Below are positions 27,100 through 35,522 of a stretch of 64,000 nt of DNA, piece by piece. Every line of letters begins with the position of its first letter. Within the stretch, counting starts at the first letter, position 1. A program made the position numbers and the translations under genes. The stretch is from NCBI RefSeq assembly GCF_006716465.1, contig NZ_VFPB01000005.1, forward strand, positions 1 to 64,000. The letters run 5' to 3'. The notes beneath the pieces are model-generated. The model ran no database searches. It saw only the letters and a program-made list of their open reading frames with translations, and had not been told where the DNA came from. This stretch comes from Pseudoxanthomonas sp. 3HH-4. GTDB taxonomy: Bacteria; Pseudomonadota; Gammaproteobacteria; Xanthomonadales; Xanthomonadaceae.

Positions 27100-27936
27100 A
27101 TGACCTACAAGCTACTTGCCGCCATCGCGCTCGCCCTGTCGAGCGTGGCGCCCGCGGCCATCGCGGGTGAATGCGAGGACAACTTCAGCAAGTCCGGCAG
27201 CATCTTCTCCGGCACCGATTTCAGCAGCCGCGTCACCGTGCCGGACTCGACCGTCAAGGATGCGATGGGACAGCTGCGCGGCATCATGATCGCCGAGAAG
27301 ATGGACGTGATCACGGAGGATGTCGAGACCGGCTCCATGCTGGTCGAACAGCGCTCCACCGGTAGCACACGGGCCATTCCCACCCTGATCAACGTGAGCG
27401 CCGAGGGCAAGGATGCGACCGTGCAGATGACGGTCAAGACCGAGAAGGGCCAGATCGCCAAGGCGGATGCCATGCGTCCCTACATGTGCACGTTGTTCGC
27501 CAAGTTGAAGGGGGGCAAGGAAGGCCGCGCCGCCGCCGCCCAGGGCGCGAAGACGCAGAACAACGCCGATGTCACGGTGAAGGACGTCTTCGTGTTCTCG
27601 CGCGAGATCGCGCGTGAAGCCAAGGGCAATGCCGTGGCCGTCACCGCGCGCCACAAGGGCCGCAACTACGCGTTGCGTGGCCGGGTGGACTACGTGCAGG
27701 AAGATGGCGAGGACTACAACGTGTCCTTCGAGATCCCCGACCAGGGCAAGATGCTGATCCAGGTGCCGGGCGACAATGAGCCGCGTGTCGGCGTGGCCTG
27801 CCTGTTCCGTCCCAACCAGCTGGCCAACGTGCTGACGTTCCGCAAGGGAGACAAGGTGACGTTCAAGGGCCAGTTCCTGCGCTATGACGATTTCAAGCGC
27901 GTACTGTGGCTGCAGAACTGCGTGCAGACGCGATGA
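27100..27936 (+). CDS. exported protein with C-terminal OB-fold (tRNA_anti-like) domain
   Basis: A signal peptide (LLAAIALALSSVAPAAIA) is followed by a first domain with VTVPDSTVKDAMGQLRGIMI, reminiscent of small alpha/beta lipoprotein domains, and a C-terminal stretch (about 175-278) with RGRVDYVQEDGEDYNVSFEI, LANVLTFRKGDKVTFKGQF and VLWLQNC, the strand pattern of OB-fold tRNA_anti-like domains. GAGG lies before the ATG at 27100. A clear terminator follows at 27984. Function unknown; OB-folds of this sort in exported proteins are often of undefined role. Confidence 0.8.
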   Translation: MTYKLLAAIALALSSVAPAAIAGECEDNFSKSGSIFSGTDFSSRVTVPDSTVKDAMGQLRGIMIAEKMDVITEDVETGSMLVEQRSTGSTRAIPTLINVSAEGKDATVQMTVKTEKGQIAKADAMRPYMCTLFAKLKGGKEGRAAAAQGAKTQNNADVTVKDVFVFSREIAREAKGNAVAVTARHKGRNYALRGRVDYVQEDGEDYNVSFEIPDQGKMLIQVPGDNEPRVGVACLFRPNQLANVLTFRKGDKVTFKGQFLRYDDFKRVLWLQNCVQTR

Positions 27937-27983
27937 CCCGCATCCGGTCCCGGACGTGAACGGCCGGGAACGACGTGCAAAGG

Positions 27984-28006
27984 AAGGGCGCCCCATGGGC
28001 GCCCTT
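27984..28006 (+). terminator. hairpin terminator
   Basis: AAGGGCGCCC and GGGCGCCCTT form a perfect 10-bp stem around a CAT loop, then CTTGTGT follows. It lies 48 bases after the gene at 27100 and may also serve the convergent gene ending at 28060. Confidence 0.75.
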
Positions 28007-28059
28007 CTTGTGTCAGTTGCTGAGTAGTGTGGGGCAGGCCTTGCGCTTTCGCCGTTGCG

Positions 28060-28482
28060 TCAGCTGTCCTGGCGCCGGTAGACGCCGACATTGGTATAGC
28101 ACCGGCCATCGCTGAGATGGCCGCGCATGCGGATCACGAGGGTGTCCGGATCGACCAGCTCGCGCTCGGACCATTGCACTTCGCAACCGTCGCGCCACGT
28201 GGTGGAGTGGAGTTGCGTGGGGGATACGGATTCGAAACTCAGCGCATCGGCATGCGGTGTGCTGTGATACGGATACGGTGTGCCGTCGACGCGTCCGTCG
28301 AAGGCGGCGCGATGCCGCTTGCCGTTCTTGCCCAGCCATTCCGACGCGATCGACAGCGCGCCGTCGGCGGCGCAGTCGAGTTGATAAAGACCGCTTCGCG
28401 GAGGGCGTCCGAGTTGGTAGTCGCACTGCTCGGGGAGCAAGTGCCAGGTGCCGGCGAATCCGGCGGCCGCATGAGTGGTCAT
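28060..28482 (-). CDS. hypothetical protein, 140 aa
   Basis: A soluble beta-rich protein opening AGFAGTWHLLPEQCDYQLG, then DGTPYPYHS and CEVQWSERELVDPDTLVIRM, similar in feel to lipocalin/START-like single-domain proteins that bind small ligands, but no family was recognised. There is no signal peptide. The ATG at 28482 gives a sensible N-terminus. Confidence 0.72.
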   Translation of the reverse strand: MTTHAAAGFAGTWHLLPEQCDYQLGRPPRSGLYQLDCAADGALSIASEWLGKNGKRHRAAFDGRVDGTPYPYHSTPHADALSFESVSPTQLHSTTWRDGCEVQWSERELVDPDTLVIRMRGHLSDGRCYTNVGVYRRQDS

Positions 28483-28786
28483 GTGCGCTCCTTGCGCGAG
28501 AACCGGGCCGGTGGCGGCCCGACCACGCCATGCTAGCGACAACCCCCGGGGGACCGGTTGCTAACACCGTCGCACTTCCACATTCCGTCGTGATGATGAA
28601 CGGGGCAGCGCGGCAGGCGTTCGGCGTGACTGTGAGTCGGATTGCGACGCATGCCTCAGCATGCGGACGGGAAACGCGCACAGCGGCCGCAACAGGCGGG
28701 CTGTCACGCCATGGCGCGGTACGGCGTCCTGGGTGGCATGGCAGTTCGAAGCGCTGCCATTCCATCCAGTCCAAGGGAGTCGATCC
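28483..28786. other. intergenic stretch without gene
   Basis: Between the divergent genes at 28482 and 28787, no ORF looks coding on either strand. A small dyad (GGGCCGG...GGCCC type) at about 28505-28520 is the only structure seen. The promoters of both flanking genes are expected here. Confidence 0.5.
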
Positions 28787-29530
28787 ATGAAAGTCGTTGT
28801 TGTGGGGGGTACCGGTCTGATCGGGAAGCGCCTGGTCGCGCTGCTCACGGCCGAGGGGCATGAGGTGGTGGCCGCAGCGCCATCCACCGGTGTGAATACA
28901 GTGACCGGAGAAGGCCTGGCGGCCGCACTCGAAGGGGCCCATGTGGTCGTCGATGTCGCCAATGCGCCTTCGTTCGAGGACGCCGCGGTGAAGGCGTTCT
29001 TCGAAGCATCCACCGGACGCCTGCTGGCAGCCGCAGCTCACGCCGGCGTGCGTCACTACGTGGCGCTGTCGGTGGTGGGTACCGAACGCCTGCAGGGAAG
29101 TGGCTATTTCCGTGCGAAGTGGGCGCAGGAGCAGCGCATCCGGGCGGGCGGGGTGCCTTACACCCTCGTGCGTGCGACGCAGTTCTTCGAGTTCATGGAT
29201 GGCATCGCGCAGTCTGGCATGCAGGGAGAAGACATCCTGCTGCCGAGCGCGCGCATGCAACCGATAGCAGCCGATGATGTGGCCGCCATGCTGGCGGTGG
29301 TGGTTGATTCGACACCGGAGGAGGGCATCGTGGAGATCGCCGGGCCGGAGGTGCGCCCGATGGCCACATTCGTTGCCGATCACTTGCGGGCCTGCGGCGC
29401 TCCGCGCGAGGTCAGGGCCGCGGCCGACGCCCTGTATTTCGGCATGTCGCTGGATGACGACACGCTGCTGCCCACGGGTGTTGCGCGCATCGCGGCGACG
29501 GATTACGCGGCGTGGTCGTTGCGGAGGTAG
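28787..29530 (+). CDS. NmrA-like NAD(P)-binding protein (atypical SDR)
   Basis: The 247-residue protein opens VVVVGGTGLIGKRL, the GxxGxxG dinucleotide-binding loop of the atypical-SDR NmrA/NAD(P)H-binding group, and has VRHYVALSVVGTERLQGSGY, with YxxxK replaced by a shorter YFRAKWAQEQ segment. The downstream PYTLVRATQFFEF matches such proteins. Members act as redox sensors or quinone/NADPH-dependent reductases. The ATG at 28787 is preferred because upstream codons are out of the family pattern. It is convergent with the isochorismatase-fold gene, 12 bases apart. Confidence 0.85.
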   Translation: MKVVVVGGTGLIGKRLVALLTAEGHEVVAAAPSTGVNTVTGEGLAAALEGAHVVVDVANAPSFEDAAVKAFFEASTGRLLAAAAHAGVRHYVALSVVGTERLQGSGYFRAKWAQEQRIRAGGVPYTLVRATQFFEFMDGIAQSGMQGEDILLPSARMQPIAADDVAAMLAVVVDSTPEEGIVEIAGPEVRPMATFVADHLRACGAPREVRAAADALYFGMSLDDDTLLPTGVARIAATDYAAWSLRR

Positions 29531-29542
29531 AACGGACGCCGG

Positions 29543-30181
29543 TCAACCGCGTACGCGGGCGGTCAGGGTATCGACCAGGCCCTCGGTGGTCAGGATCGCG
29601 TGCGCATAAGTGGGTGCGTTGATTTCATGCGCGGCATGCATCGCGGCCGCGCTGGCGGCTGCGGTGGCATCACGTACAAGTGTCACGTGGTAGCCCAACT
29701 CCGAGGCGAACCGTCCCGTGGTTTCGATGCAGGTATTGGCGATCAGGCCCACCAGGATCACGTGGGTGATGCGATGCTGCTTCAGCAGGTAATCGAGATC
29801 GGTATTGGAGAATCCACTGCCACCCCAGTGCTCCTTGGCGATGATGTCGCCAGGCTGTGGCGCAAAGTCCGGATGCCATTCTCCGCCCCAGCTGTCCTTC
29901 GCGAAGGGCTGCACGCGTGCCGCGCTCAGTTGGTAAGGCGTCGGGTGGTCCCAACCCTTGAAATCATCGGGTTCCGAGCGATGGTGCGGCACGATGAACA
30001 CGGGCAACCCTGCCTGCCTGACGCAGGAAACCACGGTGCGCAGGTGGGCATGCAGATCCACGCTGCGTGCGATGTCGGCGACCAATGGCCAGAGTTTTCC
30101 CTCTTCCGCGAGGAAGTCGTTGTAAGGGTCCACGAAGAGCAGCGCGGTCCGGCCGGCGGGATAGCCCTGCATGGGAGACAT
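29543..30181 (-). CDS. isochorismatase-family cysteine hydrolase
   Basis: The 212-residue enzyme has the triad of the family: Asp18 in LLFVDPYNDF, Lys116 in IIAKEHWGGSGF, and Cys151 in LIANTCIETTGRFA. The cis-peptide loop precedes Cys151. Such enzymes hydrolyse isochorismate, nicotinamide, N-carbamoylsarcosine or similar amides; the specific substrate is unclear. It has no signal peptide. Confidence 0.92.
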   Translation of the reverse strand: MSPMQGYPAGRTALLFVDPYNDFLAEEGKLWPLVADIARSVDLHAHLRTVVSCVRQAGLPVFIVPHHRSEPDDFKGWDHPTPYQLSAARVQPFAKDSWGGEWHPDFAPQPGDIIAKEHWGGSGFSNTDLDYLLKQHRITHVILVGLIANTCIETTGRFASELGYHVTLVRDATAAASAAAMHAAHEINAPTYAHAILTTEGLVDTLTARVRG

Positions 30182-30290
30182 GGCGGCGTGCCCTCATGAC
30201 GCGGACGGTGGTCCGAGGCCGCAGCATCGCGCCGCAGGCTTTCCCCGCATTGCATCGGCGTGCGCGACAAGCCGCGGGTTGGCGCCGCCA

Positions 30291-30560
30291 TCAGGCGTGT
30301 CGCGTGCGCGCGCCTGCCGGTTCCTTCGTCGCGCCATCGGGCACGCCGTCTCCCGGCATGGCGTTGCCCGGGGCGTGGATGCTCCAGGGCGGCACGTCCA
30401 TCTCGTGGTCCAGCGCATCGATGACCAGCAAGTGGACCAGCGCATCATGCAGGGTCGGGTCGGTCCGTCTCAGGACGGCCAGCGCCGCCGACTGCTCTTC
30501 ATCCGCCATGTCGGAATAGGCGTCGAACAGGTGCAGCGCGTGGGTCAGGCAGGTCTTCAT
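30291..30560 (-). CDS. small protein resembling the N-terminal segment of ECF-linked Ser/Thr kinases
   Basis: The 89-residue product contains ALHLFDAYSDMADEEQSAAL and RRTDPTLHDALVHLLVID. That pattern (F-D-x(12)-A-A-L ... DP-x-LH-x-x-L-x-x-LL) opens Ser/Thr kinases encoded next to PF07638-type ECF sigma factors. Here it ends after a Pro/Gly-rich tail with no kinase domain. It lies 154 bases downstream of the sigma-factor stop, on the same strand. I read it as a truncated relic or a stand-alone regulator of the sigma factor; which one is not settled. Confidence 0.55.
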   Translation of the reverse strand: MKTCLTHALHLFDAYSDMADEEQSAALAVLRRTDPTLHDALVHLLVIDALDHEMDVPPWSIHAPGNAMPGDGVPDGATKEPAGARTRHA

Positions 30561-30714
30561 CACATCGCCACCCGGGCAGATGACGGGAACGACACCGGTT
30601 TCCGGGGCCGTGGACCTTTGAGGGAGAGGAAGGTTTTTGCTCACATCGGGATTATTCGCCTTCCGGCCGCGATCCAGGACGTCCGGCGTAATGAAAGATA
30701 CGGGACCTGCCCGG

Positions 30715-31377
30715 TCAGATCGGTTCAGGCAGGTCGCCGTCACCCAGGTGGCTGAACAGGAAGGCACGCGCCTTGCGCCAATCCCGGCGCACGGTGCGCT
30801 CGGTCACCTTGAGCACGCCGGCGATCTCGAACTCGCTGAGGCCACCGAAATAGCGCATCTCCACCACCTGCGCCAGCCGGGCATCCAGCTTGGCAAGGTC
30901 GTTCAACGCTTGATCGAGAATCAGCAATTGTTCGAGCCTGGAGCTCTGGGCCGGCTCCGTGTTCTCGTCCAGCGGCAACAGGTCCATGCCTTCGCCGCGT
31001 TTCTCCGCCAAAGCACGCCGTACTTCGTCCAGCAGCACGAAACGCATCGCGCGCGCCACCAACGCAACGAGATGGGCCCGATTCTCGACGCTGAAATCGG
31101 CACTGGCGAGCTTGAGCCAGGTCTCGCTGATCAGCGAGGTAGGTGATCTCACATGACTGCGGCGCTGTTGGCGGATCTGTGACCGGGCAATCTGGTGCAG
31201 GTCGCGGTACAGCAACGCGTAGATCTGGTTCCAGGCCCCGGCTTGCCCCCTCTCCACATCGGACAGCAGCTGGGTGACCGACGCTTGGTCCGGAGGTGGC
31301 AGATCGTCGGTGTTCTGGGAGCGCAGCGCGCTGCCCACGTCAGGCCCAGTGCCATCCGGGTCCCGCTTCTCTCTCAT
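30715..31377 (-). CDS. ECF-family RNA polymerase sigma factor (PF07638, SigK/ECF43-like)
   Basis: The product has region 2 with WNQIYALLYRDLHQIARSQI and the region 2.4 helix HLVALVARAMRFVLLDEVRR, and region 4 with VVEMRYFGGLSEFEIAGVLKVTERTVRRDWRKARAFLF (shown here only to indicate location: residues about 173-210). This matches the PF07638 group usually linked to Ser/Thr kinases rather than classic anti-sigma factors. The start could be 31377 or 31413; neither has a strong ribosome site. Downstream lies only a short kinase-N-terminus-like gene. The divergent gene is the transposase-domain protein at 31652. Confidence 0.9.
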   Translation of the reverse strand: MREKRDPDGTGPDVGSALRSQNTDDLPPPDQASVTQLLSDVERGQAGAWNQIYALLYRDLHQIARSQIRQQRRSHVRSPTSLISETWLKLASADFSVENRAHLVALVARAMRFVLLDEVRRALAEKRGEGMDLLPLDENTEPAQSSRLEQLLILDQALNDLAKLDARLAQVVEMRYFGGLSEFEIAGVLKVTERTVRRDWRKARAFLFSHLGDGDLPEPI

Positions 31378-31557
31378 GTCCGGACTGTGCCTTTCATCAC
31401 GACTTCGTCCCATATATCACCCGGCTGCGCCTCGACATGCAAGCCGTAACGGCGCATTCGCGGTGATGCCTTCGCAGGAGAGGTCTTCCCCGGAAGGTGA
31501 AGGGGCGGAGGCATGGGTGTTCCAGAGCGAACGATCGACCAGCAAGAGAGAGGTGTC

Positions 31558-31662
31558 ATGCGTAACCTGAAGCGAGTCTGTGAAGTGGGCGGCTCTACCG
31601 TCATGACCACGGTGCGGGGATCCGCCCTGGTGGTGGATGGAGGCGCCCCGGATGCGGCATGA
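31558..31662 (+). CDS. small ORF, 34 aa, overlapping the next gene
   Basis: GAGAGAGG five bases before the ATG at 31558 and an 11-base overlap with the next start (31652) suggest a coupled small peptide. Its sequence has a single Cys (LKRVCEVGG) and a valine-rich middle. It may simply be a leader that controls translation of the next gene. Codon usage is host-like. Not supported by homology. Confidence 0.35.
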   Translation: MRNLKRVCEVGGSTVMTTVRGSALVVDGGAPDAA

Positions 31663-32134
31663 CGCATTGATCGGCACGCTGCGTGAAGAAGGCGACGAGC
31701 GGGTGACAGGACAGCCCGGCATCGCCGCGGGAGTGCAAACCTGGCCGCTGCCCCAGGGCCTGGGTCCGCGTGCCATCAGCCAGTGGCCGATCACGCAGCG
31801 GCTCAGTACCGAAGAATGGAATTTCCTGATGCAGGCGCTGCCGGGCCGGGTAGGCGCGCGTGCGCGCCATGGCGGCAACGCGCGCCGGTTCATCGAGGCC
31901 GTCCTCTGGGTAGCGCAGACGGGCGCGTACTGGTCGGATCTGCCGCGCGAGTTCGGCTCCTGGCACGGCATCTACGTCCGCTTCATCCGTTGGGCGCAGG
32001 ACGGCAACTGGAACGAGGTACTTGCGCGGTTCGACCAGCAAGACCAGCGTGCCCGCGACCTGCAGGCCCTGGTCGAGCGCTATCTGCATCGCAACAACAC
32101 CAAGCACCTGAGTCGGGCGATGCGTGCGTCTTGA
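31652..32134 (+). CDS. stand-alone IS5-type N-terminal domain protein (DUF4096-like), no DDE catalytic domain
   Basis: Residues about 45-130 read ITQRLSTEEWNFLMQALPG, then a basic RRFIEAVLWVAQTGAYWSDLP motif and WHGIYVRFIRWAQDGNWNEVL, the DNA-binding N-terminal domain of IS5/IS402-type transposases. The protein stops at 160 residues, before any DDE catalytic core. GGAGG lies eight bases before the ATG at 31652. A clean reading frame with host codon use and no flanking inverted repeats suggests domestication as a DNA-binding protein rather than a fresh insertion. It is divergent from the ECF sigma gene. Confidence 0.78.
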   Translation: MRHDALIGTLREEGDERVTGQPGIAAGVQTWPLPQGLGPRAISQWPITQRLSTEEWNFLMQALPGRVGARARHGGNARRFIEAVLWVAQTGAYWSDLPREFGSWHGIYVRFIRWAQDGNWNEVLARFDQQDQRARDLQALVERYLHRNNTKHLSRAMRAS

Positions 32135-32153
32135 AACATCGCCTGGAGCCTCG

Positions 32154-32175
32154 ATGGCCGGGGGATGCCGGCCAT
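32154..32175 (+). terminator. hairpin downstream of the IS5-domain gene
   Basis: ATGGCCGG and CCGGCCAT form an 8-bp perfect stem with loop GGGATG, 20 bases after the stop. There is no U-run, so its terminating strength is uncertain. Confidence 0.5.
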
Positions 32176-32239
32176 GAAATCCAGAGGGGAGGGCGAACCG
32201 GCCGTTGAACGTGTCCGCAGGCCGTCCATGCCCCTCGAC

Positions 32240-32390
32240 TGTCTATCTGCCGACGTTCCCCCGTCTGGCAGTTAGAGGGCGCCTCCCCTCCCCAGGGGGG
32301 CGACCCTGTCGCCTGCCATGCCCGACACATGGCAGGCATCGCGCTTCGGCGCCAGAGGGGGAGGTGCAATGCCTCCCCCTCGCTTTTTCT
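32240..32390 (+). ncRNA. candidate small RNA with C-rich loops ending in a terminator
   Basis: Between two genes lie consecutive hairpins: CTGCC-x-ACG / CGT-xx-GGCAG with a TTCCCC loop (32247-32271), a C-rich/G-rich stem (about 32280-32303), a perfect 10-bp stem GCCTGCCATG / CATGGCAGGC around CCCGACA (32311-32337), and the terminator at 32355-32381. Exposed C-rich loops followed by a Rho-independent terminator recall the xanthomonad sRNA sX13, which pairs with G-rich ribosome sites. Promoter and exact ends are not identified, and the sequence was not compared with any database. Confidence 0.4.
32355..32381 (+). terminator. strong Rho-independent terminator
   Basis: GAGGGGGAGG pairs perfectly with CCTCCCCCTC across the 7-base loop TGCAATG, and GCTTTTTC follows at once. 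This is the clearest intrinsic terminator of the window, and no gene ends shortly before it other than the candidate RNA. Confidence 0.85.
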
Positions 32391-32469
32391 TCGAATCCTC
32401 ACGCAATGCTACGCAGGACTTAACGTGGCGGGGCATAGGCTGGCATTCCCGGCAATGGGAACAGGCGAG

Positions 32470-32682
32470 ATGAGTACGCATGTCTTCACCGCACAGGACG
32501 CCTCCGGACGACGCTGCCGGATCCAGGTCCTCCGCAACGAAGAGGGCGCACAGGCGTCGCCCACGGCGACGGATACGCATCCGCTCTATTTGCTCGAAGA
32601 CGGCAGCCGCGTGCGCCGCATCGACAACGACACCTTCCAGGTCATCGGAACAGGCGCCTACGTCACGCGCGTAGCCGATTGA
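32470..32682 (+). CDS. small hypothetical protein, 70 aa
   Basis: A compact beta-rich protein (STHVFTAQDASGRRCRIQVL ... LYLLEDGSRVRRIDNDTFQV ... TGAYVTRVA) with strand-turn repeats ending in a short hydrophilic tail. ATG at 32470 is chosen; an in-frame ATG at 32455 adds five residues. Xanthomonads have many such short proteins of unknown role. Confidence 0.7.
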   Translation: MSTHVFTAQDASGRRCRIQVLRNEEGAQASPTATDTHPLYLLEDGSRVRRIDNDTFQVIGTGAYVTRVAD

Positions 32683-33237
32683 AAGCGCACCTGGACATCC
32701 TTCGCATCGGTACAAGCGGTCGCAGCATCCTCGGGCGCTCGCGGAGTTCGGTGCCGCCGCCGCGGGAGACGCAGCGCGACGACGCATCGGATCCAATGGC
32801 CGGTGCGCGGCAAGGACTACAGCGCAATATCGGGAACGTACGTACGCGCGAACCTGTGTGCGCCCTCGATGCGCTGCAGACCTGATCGCCTTTTTTCAAT
32901 GGACAGCCCGACATTCCAGCGGTCCGCTCCGGACCTTCCGCGCAGGAGGTCTGTTGCATTGCAGCGCGTGACGCGAAGTCTTTTCCGATGACTGCTCGCC
33001 GAGCCGGTGCGAACTCGTCGTGTGATATCCGCTATCGCATTGTTTTCCATGACCAAGTCGCGGGTCATCGCGTTTTTGTTACTCGATAATCGCCGTTTTT
33101 CTTGCGTTTGTATCGATCTAAACTTGACGCGATCAATAGCGCACGTCGAAGCTCCGGCCCGTCATGCTCCGGCGCTCCCGTGCGCGAGGAGTCCGACGAC
33201 ACGCATAGCCAATCCATCTCGACGCAAGGAGTTCACG
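32683..33237. other. gene-free stretch with AT-richer promoter-like part
   Basis: No convincing coding ORF is visible. Bases about 33020-33140 are clearly richer in A/T than the window average and hold T-runs and TTGACG-like hexamers, consistent with a regulated promoter of the chitinase-like gene that starts at 33238. No exact promoter is claimed. Confidence 0.55.
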
Positions 33238-34788
33238 ATGTTCGATCGATTCCGCCGGATCCGGCGCACGAAGCGGTCTCTGCTGCTCGCTGCGCTTCTC
33301 TGTCTTGTTTCGTTCCACGCTTCTGCCGACTCGGCCATCTATGGCGGCGGGCCCTTCTATCACGGAGGGCAGACAGTCATGGATGACCTGCGCGCATCGG
33401 GCTTCACTACGGTGATCCTGTTCGGCGTGCATGTGCAGACCAACGGCGATCTGCACTTCAATAACGATCCGATCATTTCCAACGGCACCTACATCGGCGA
33501 CCCCGGCTGGCCTGCGCGCCTGGCGACGTTGAAGACGGCGCCGACCTCGGTTACCCGCATCGAGGCGTCGGTCGGCGGCTGGGGCACGGGCGATTTCCAG
33601 AACATCAAGAATCTGATCGCTGCGCAGGGCACCGGTCCGACCAGCGTTCTCTACAAGAACTTCCAGACACTGAAGCAGATCACCGGCGCCGATGCGATCG
33701 ACTTCGATGACGAGAGCACCTACGATCTCGGCTCATCAACCGCATTCGGCAACATGCTGTGGGGCCTGGGTTATTCGATCACGCTGGCGCCCTACACCAA
33801 CATGACGTACTGGAAGAGCCTGGCGGACAATCTCGCCGGCAAGGTCGACGGCATCCACCTGCAGGTCTACGACGGAGGTGCCGGCAACAATCCGGCCACG
33901 TGGTCGACCACGCTGGGCATGGCGGTCGACCCGGGCGTCTGGTCGAAGCACGGCAGCGGATGTACGGCGGGAGACAGTCCTGCCACTGTCCAGAGCAAGA
34001 TGACGAACTGGAAGAATTCCTCCGGCATCGTCGGTGGCTTCATCTGGCTGTACGACGATGTCCTGGCATGCTGGTCGCAAGGCACCACGGCCCAGTACGC
34101 TGGCGCCATCAATGCGGTTTTCGGCGGCAATGCACCGCCCGTCGCCAACTTCAGCTCCAGCGTCGCAGGGTCCACCGTGGCCTTCTCGGACGCATCCACC
34201 GACAGCGACGGGACCATCGTTGCGCGGCAGTGGACCTTCGGCGATGGTGCCACATCCACGGCGACCAACCCCAGCCACAGCTATGCGGCCAATGGCACCT
34301 ACACCGTCACGCTGACGGTGACCGACGACGACGGCGCCACCGCGAGCCGCAGCAATGTGGTCACGGTCGGTGCCAACCTGGCGCTCAATAGAACTGCAAC
34401 GGGATCGATCGTGTGCAATGCCAATGAAAGTGCGGCGAAGGCGGTCAACGGCAGCGTTTCGGGCGGCAACACCGACAAGTTCTGCTCGCTCGCGTCCTCG
34501 AAATGGCTGCGCGTCGACCTGGGGTCGTCCCGTACGGTCCGTAGTTTCGTGATCAAGCACGCCGGGGCGGGCGGAGAAGCCACCGCGTGGAATACCAAGG
34601 CCTTCACGCTGCAGACCTCCACCGACGGCGCCACATGGACCACGGTGGCGACGGTGAGCAACAGTAGTGCCAGCGTGACCACGCACGCAATCACTCCGCG
34701 CACGGCGCGCTACGTACGGCTCAACATCAGCACGCCGACCCAGAACGGCGATCCGGCGGCACGCATCTACGAGCTCGAGGTGTATTGA
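33238..34788 (+). CDS. secreted chitinase-like protein: GH18-type barrel, PKD domain, F5/8-type C domain
   Basis: The 516-residue protein has a signal peptide (LLLAALLCLVSFHASA). The catalytic part shows the GH18 pair of motifs, SVGGWGTGDF (about 111-120) and DAIDFDDE (152-159), with the catalytic Glu159 retained, although the third Asp is not followed by Trp as in standard chitinases. Residues about 299-377 are a PKD domain (WTFGDGATSTATNPSHSYAA), and 379-516 an F5/8-type carbohydrate-binding domain (LALNRTATGS ... YVRLNI). AAGGAG precedes the ATG by six bases. It probably binds and cleaves a beta-linked polymer outside the cell. Confidence 0.85.
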   Translation: MFDRFRRIRRTKRSLLLAALLCLVSFHASADSAIYGGGPFYHGGQTVMDDLRASGFTTVILFGVHVQTNGDLHFNNDPIISNGTYIGDPGWPARLATLKTAPTSVTRIEASVGGWGTGDFQNIKNLIAAQGTGPTSVLYKNFQTLKQITGADAIDFDDESTYDLGSSTAFGNMLWGLGYSITLAPYTNMTYWKSLADNLAGKVDGIHLQVYDGGAGNNPATWSTTLGMAVDPGVWSKHGSGCTAGDSPATVQSKMTNWKNSSGIVGGFIWLYDDVLACWSQGTTAQYAGAINAVFGGNAPPVANFSSSVAGSTVAFSDASTDSDGTIVARQWTFGDGATSTATNPSHSYAANGTYTVTLTVTDDDGATASRSNVVTVGANLALNRTATGSIVCNANESAAKAVNGSVSGGNTDKFCSLASSKWLRVDLGSSRTVRSFVIKHAGAGGEATAWNTKAFTLQTSTDGATWTTVATVSNSSASVTTHAITPRTARYVRLNISTPTQNGDPAARIYELEVY

Positions 34789-34800
34789 TTCGCAATGAGC

Positions 34801-34835
34801 GCGCCGTGCGTTCGCTTGATGCGCACGCACGGCGC
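34801..34835. terminator. bidirectional hairpin between convergent genes
   Basis: GCGCCGTGCGT (34801-34811) and ACGCACGGCGC (34825-34835) make an 11-bp perfect stem with a 13-base loop, placed between the chitinase-like gene and apt, which converge. It lacks a T-run and so may work with Rho or as a structural barrier. Confidence 0.6.
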
Positions 34836-34868
34836 CAGCGTTCCGTTGGTGTCGGCCCTGGAGCGGCT

Positions 34869-35384
34869 TCAGTAGACGGCAGAGGCGTGCAGGGGAGCGG
34901 CGTGCGTCCAGCCTGTGCGCGCATCCAGGAAACCCAGTTCGACCAGGACGGCCGTGCCTACGACCTGTGCGCCCTGCCGCTCGACCAGCACAAGAGCGGC
35001 TTTCAGCGTGCCACCCGTCGCCAGCACGTCGTCGACGACGATGACGCGCGCACCGGCCGGAAGCGCATCGGCATGGATCTCCAGACGGTCGCGTCCGTAT
35101 TCCAGTCCGTATTCCTGCGACAGCGTATGCCCGGGCAGCTTGCCCGGCTTGCGGACCGGCACGAAACCGACATCGAGTTCGCGCGCCAGCGCCGCCCCCA
35201 GGATGAAGCCGCGGGCCTCCACGCCGACGACGGCATCGAGCACCACGCCGCGCCACGGCTCGGCCATCGCGGCGATCGCTTCGGCGAATGCTTCGCCATC
35301 GGCCAACACCGGCGTGATGTCCTTGAACAGGATCCCGGGCATGGGGAAGTCGGGGATATCGCGCAGCAGGTCGGTCCAGGCCAT
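34869..35384 (-). CDS. apt: adenine phosphoribosyltransferase
   Basis: The 171-residue enzyme has the PRPP-binding loop [13 protein letters not shown] and the APRT-specific start [21 protein letters not shown] with [16 protein letters not shown]. It salvages adenine with PRPP to AMP in the cytoplasm. Length is normal for the family. Convergent with the chitinase-like gene; the upstream side faces a divergent gene at 35523. Confidence 0.97.
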   Translation of the reverse strand: MAWTDLLRDIPDFPMPGILFKDITPVLADGEAFAEAIAAMAEPWRGVVLDAVVGVEARGFILGAALARELDVGFVPVRKPGKLPGHTLSQEYGLEYGRDRLEIHADALPAGARVIVVDDVLATGGTLKAALVLVERQGAQVVGTAVLVELGFLDARTGWTHAAPLHASAVY

Positions 35385-35522
35385 GGGCGGTGGAGTTCAA
35401 CAGGTGGGGCGCTGATGCTATCGCAGCCCGCGGGGTCTGGGATGCAGTCTCCCGCGCCGGGCGGCTAATCAGCGTGCCGCCGCGAGGCTATCCTCGCATT
35501 CCACCTCTCCCGGACATGCCCC

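Noticed and set aside
32385..32405. tRNA-like TTCGAATCC string
   Set aside because: No cloverleaf partner stems nearby; it is a chance string next to the terminator.
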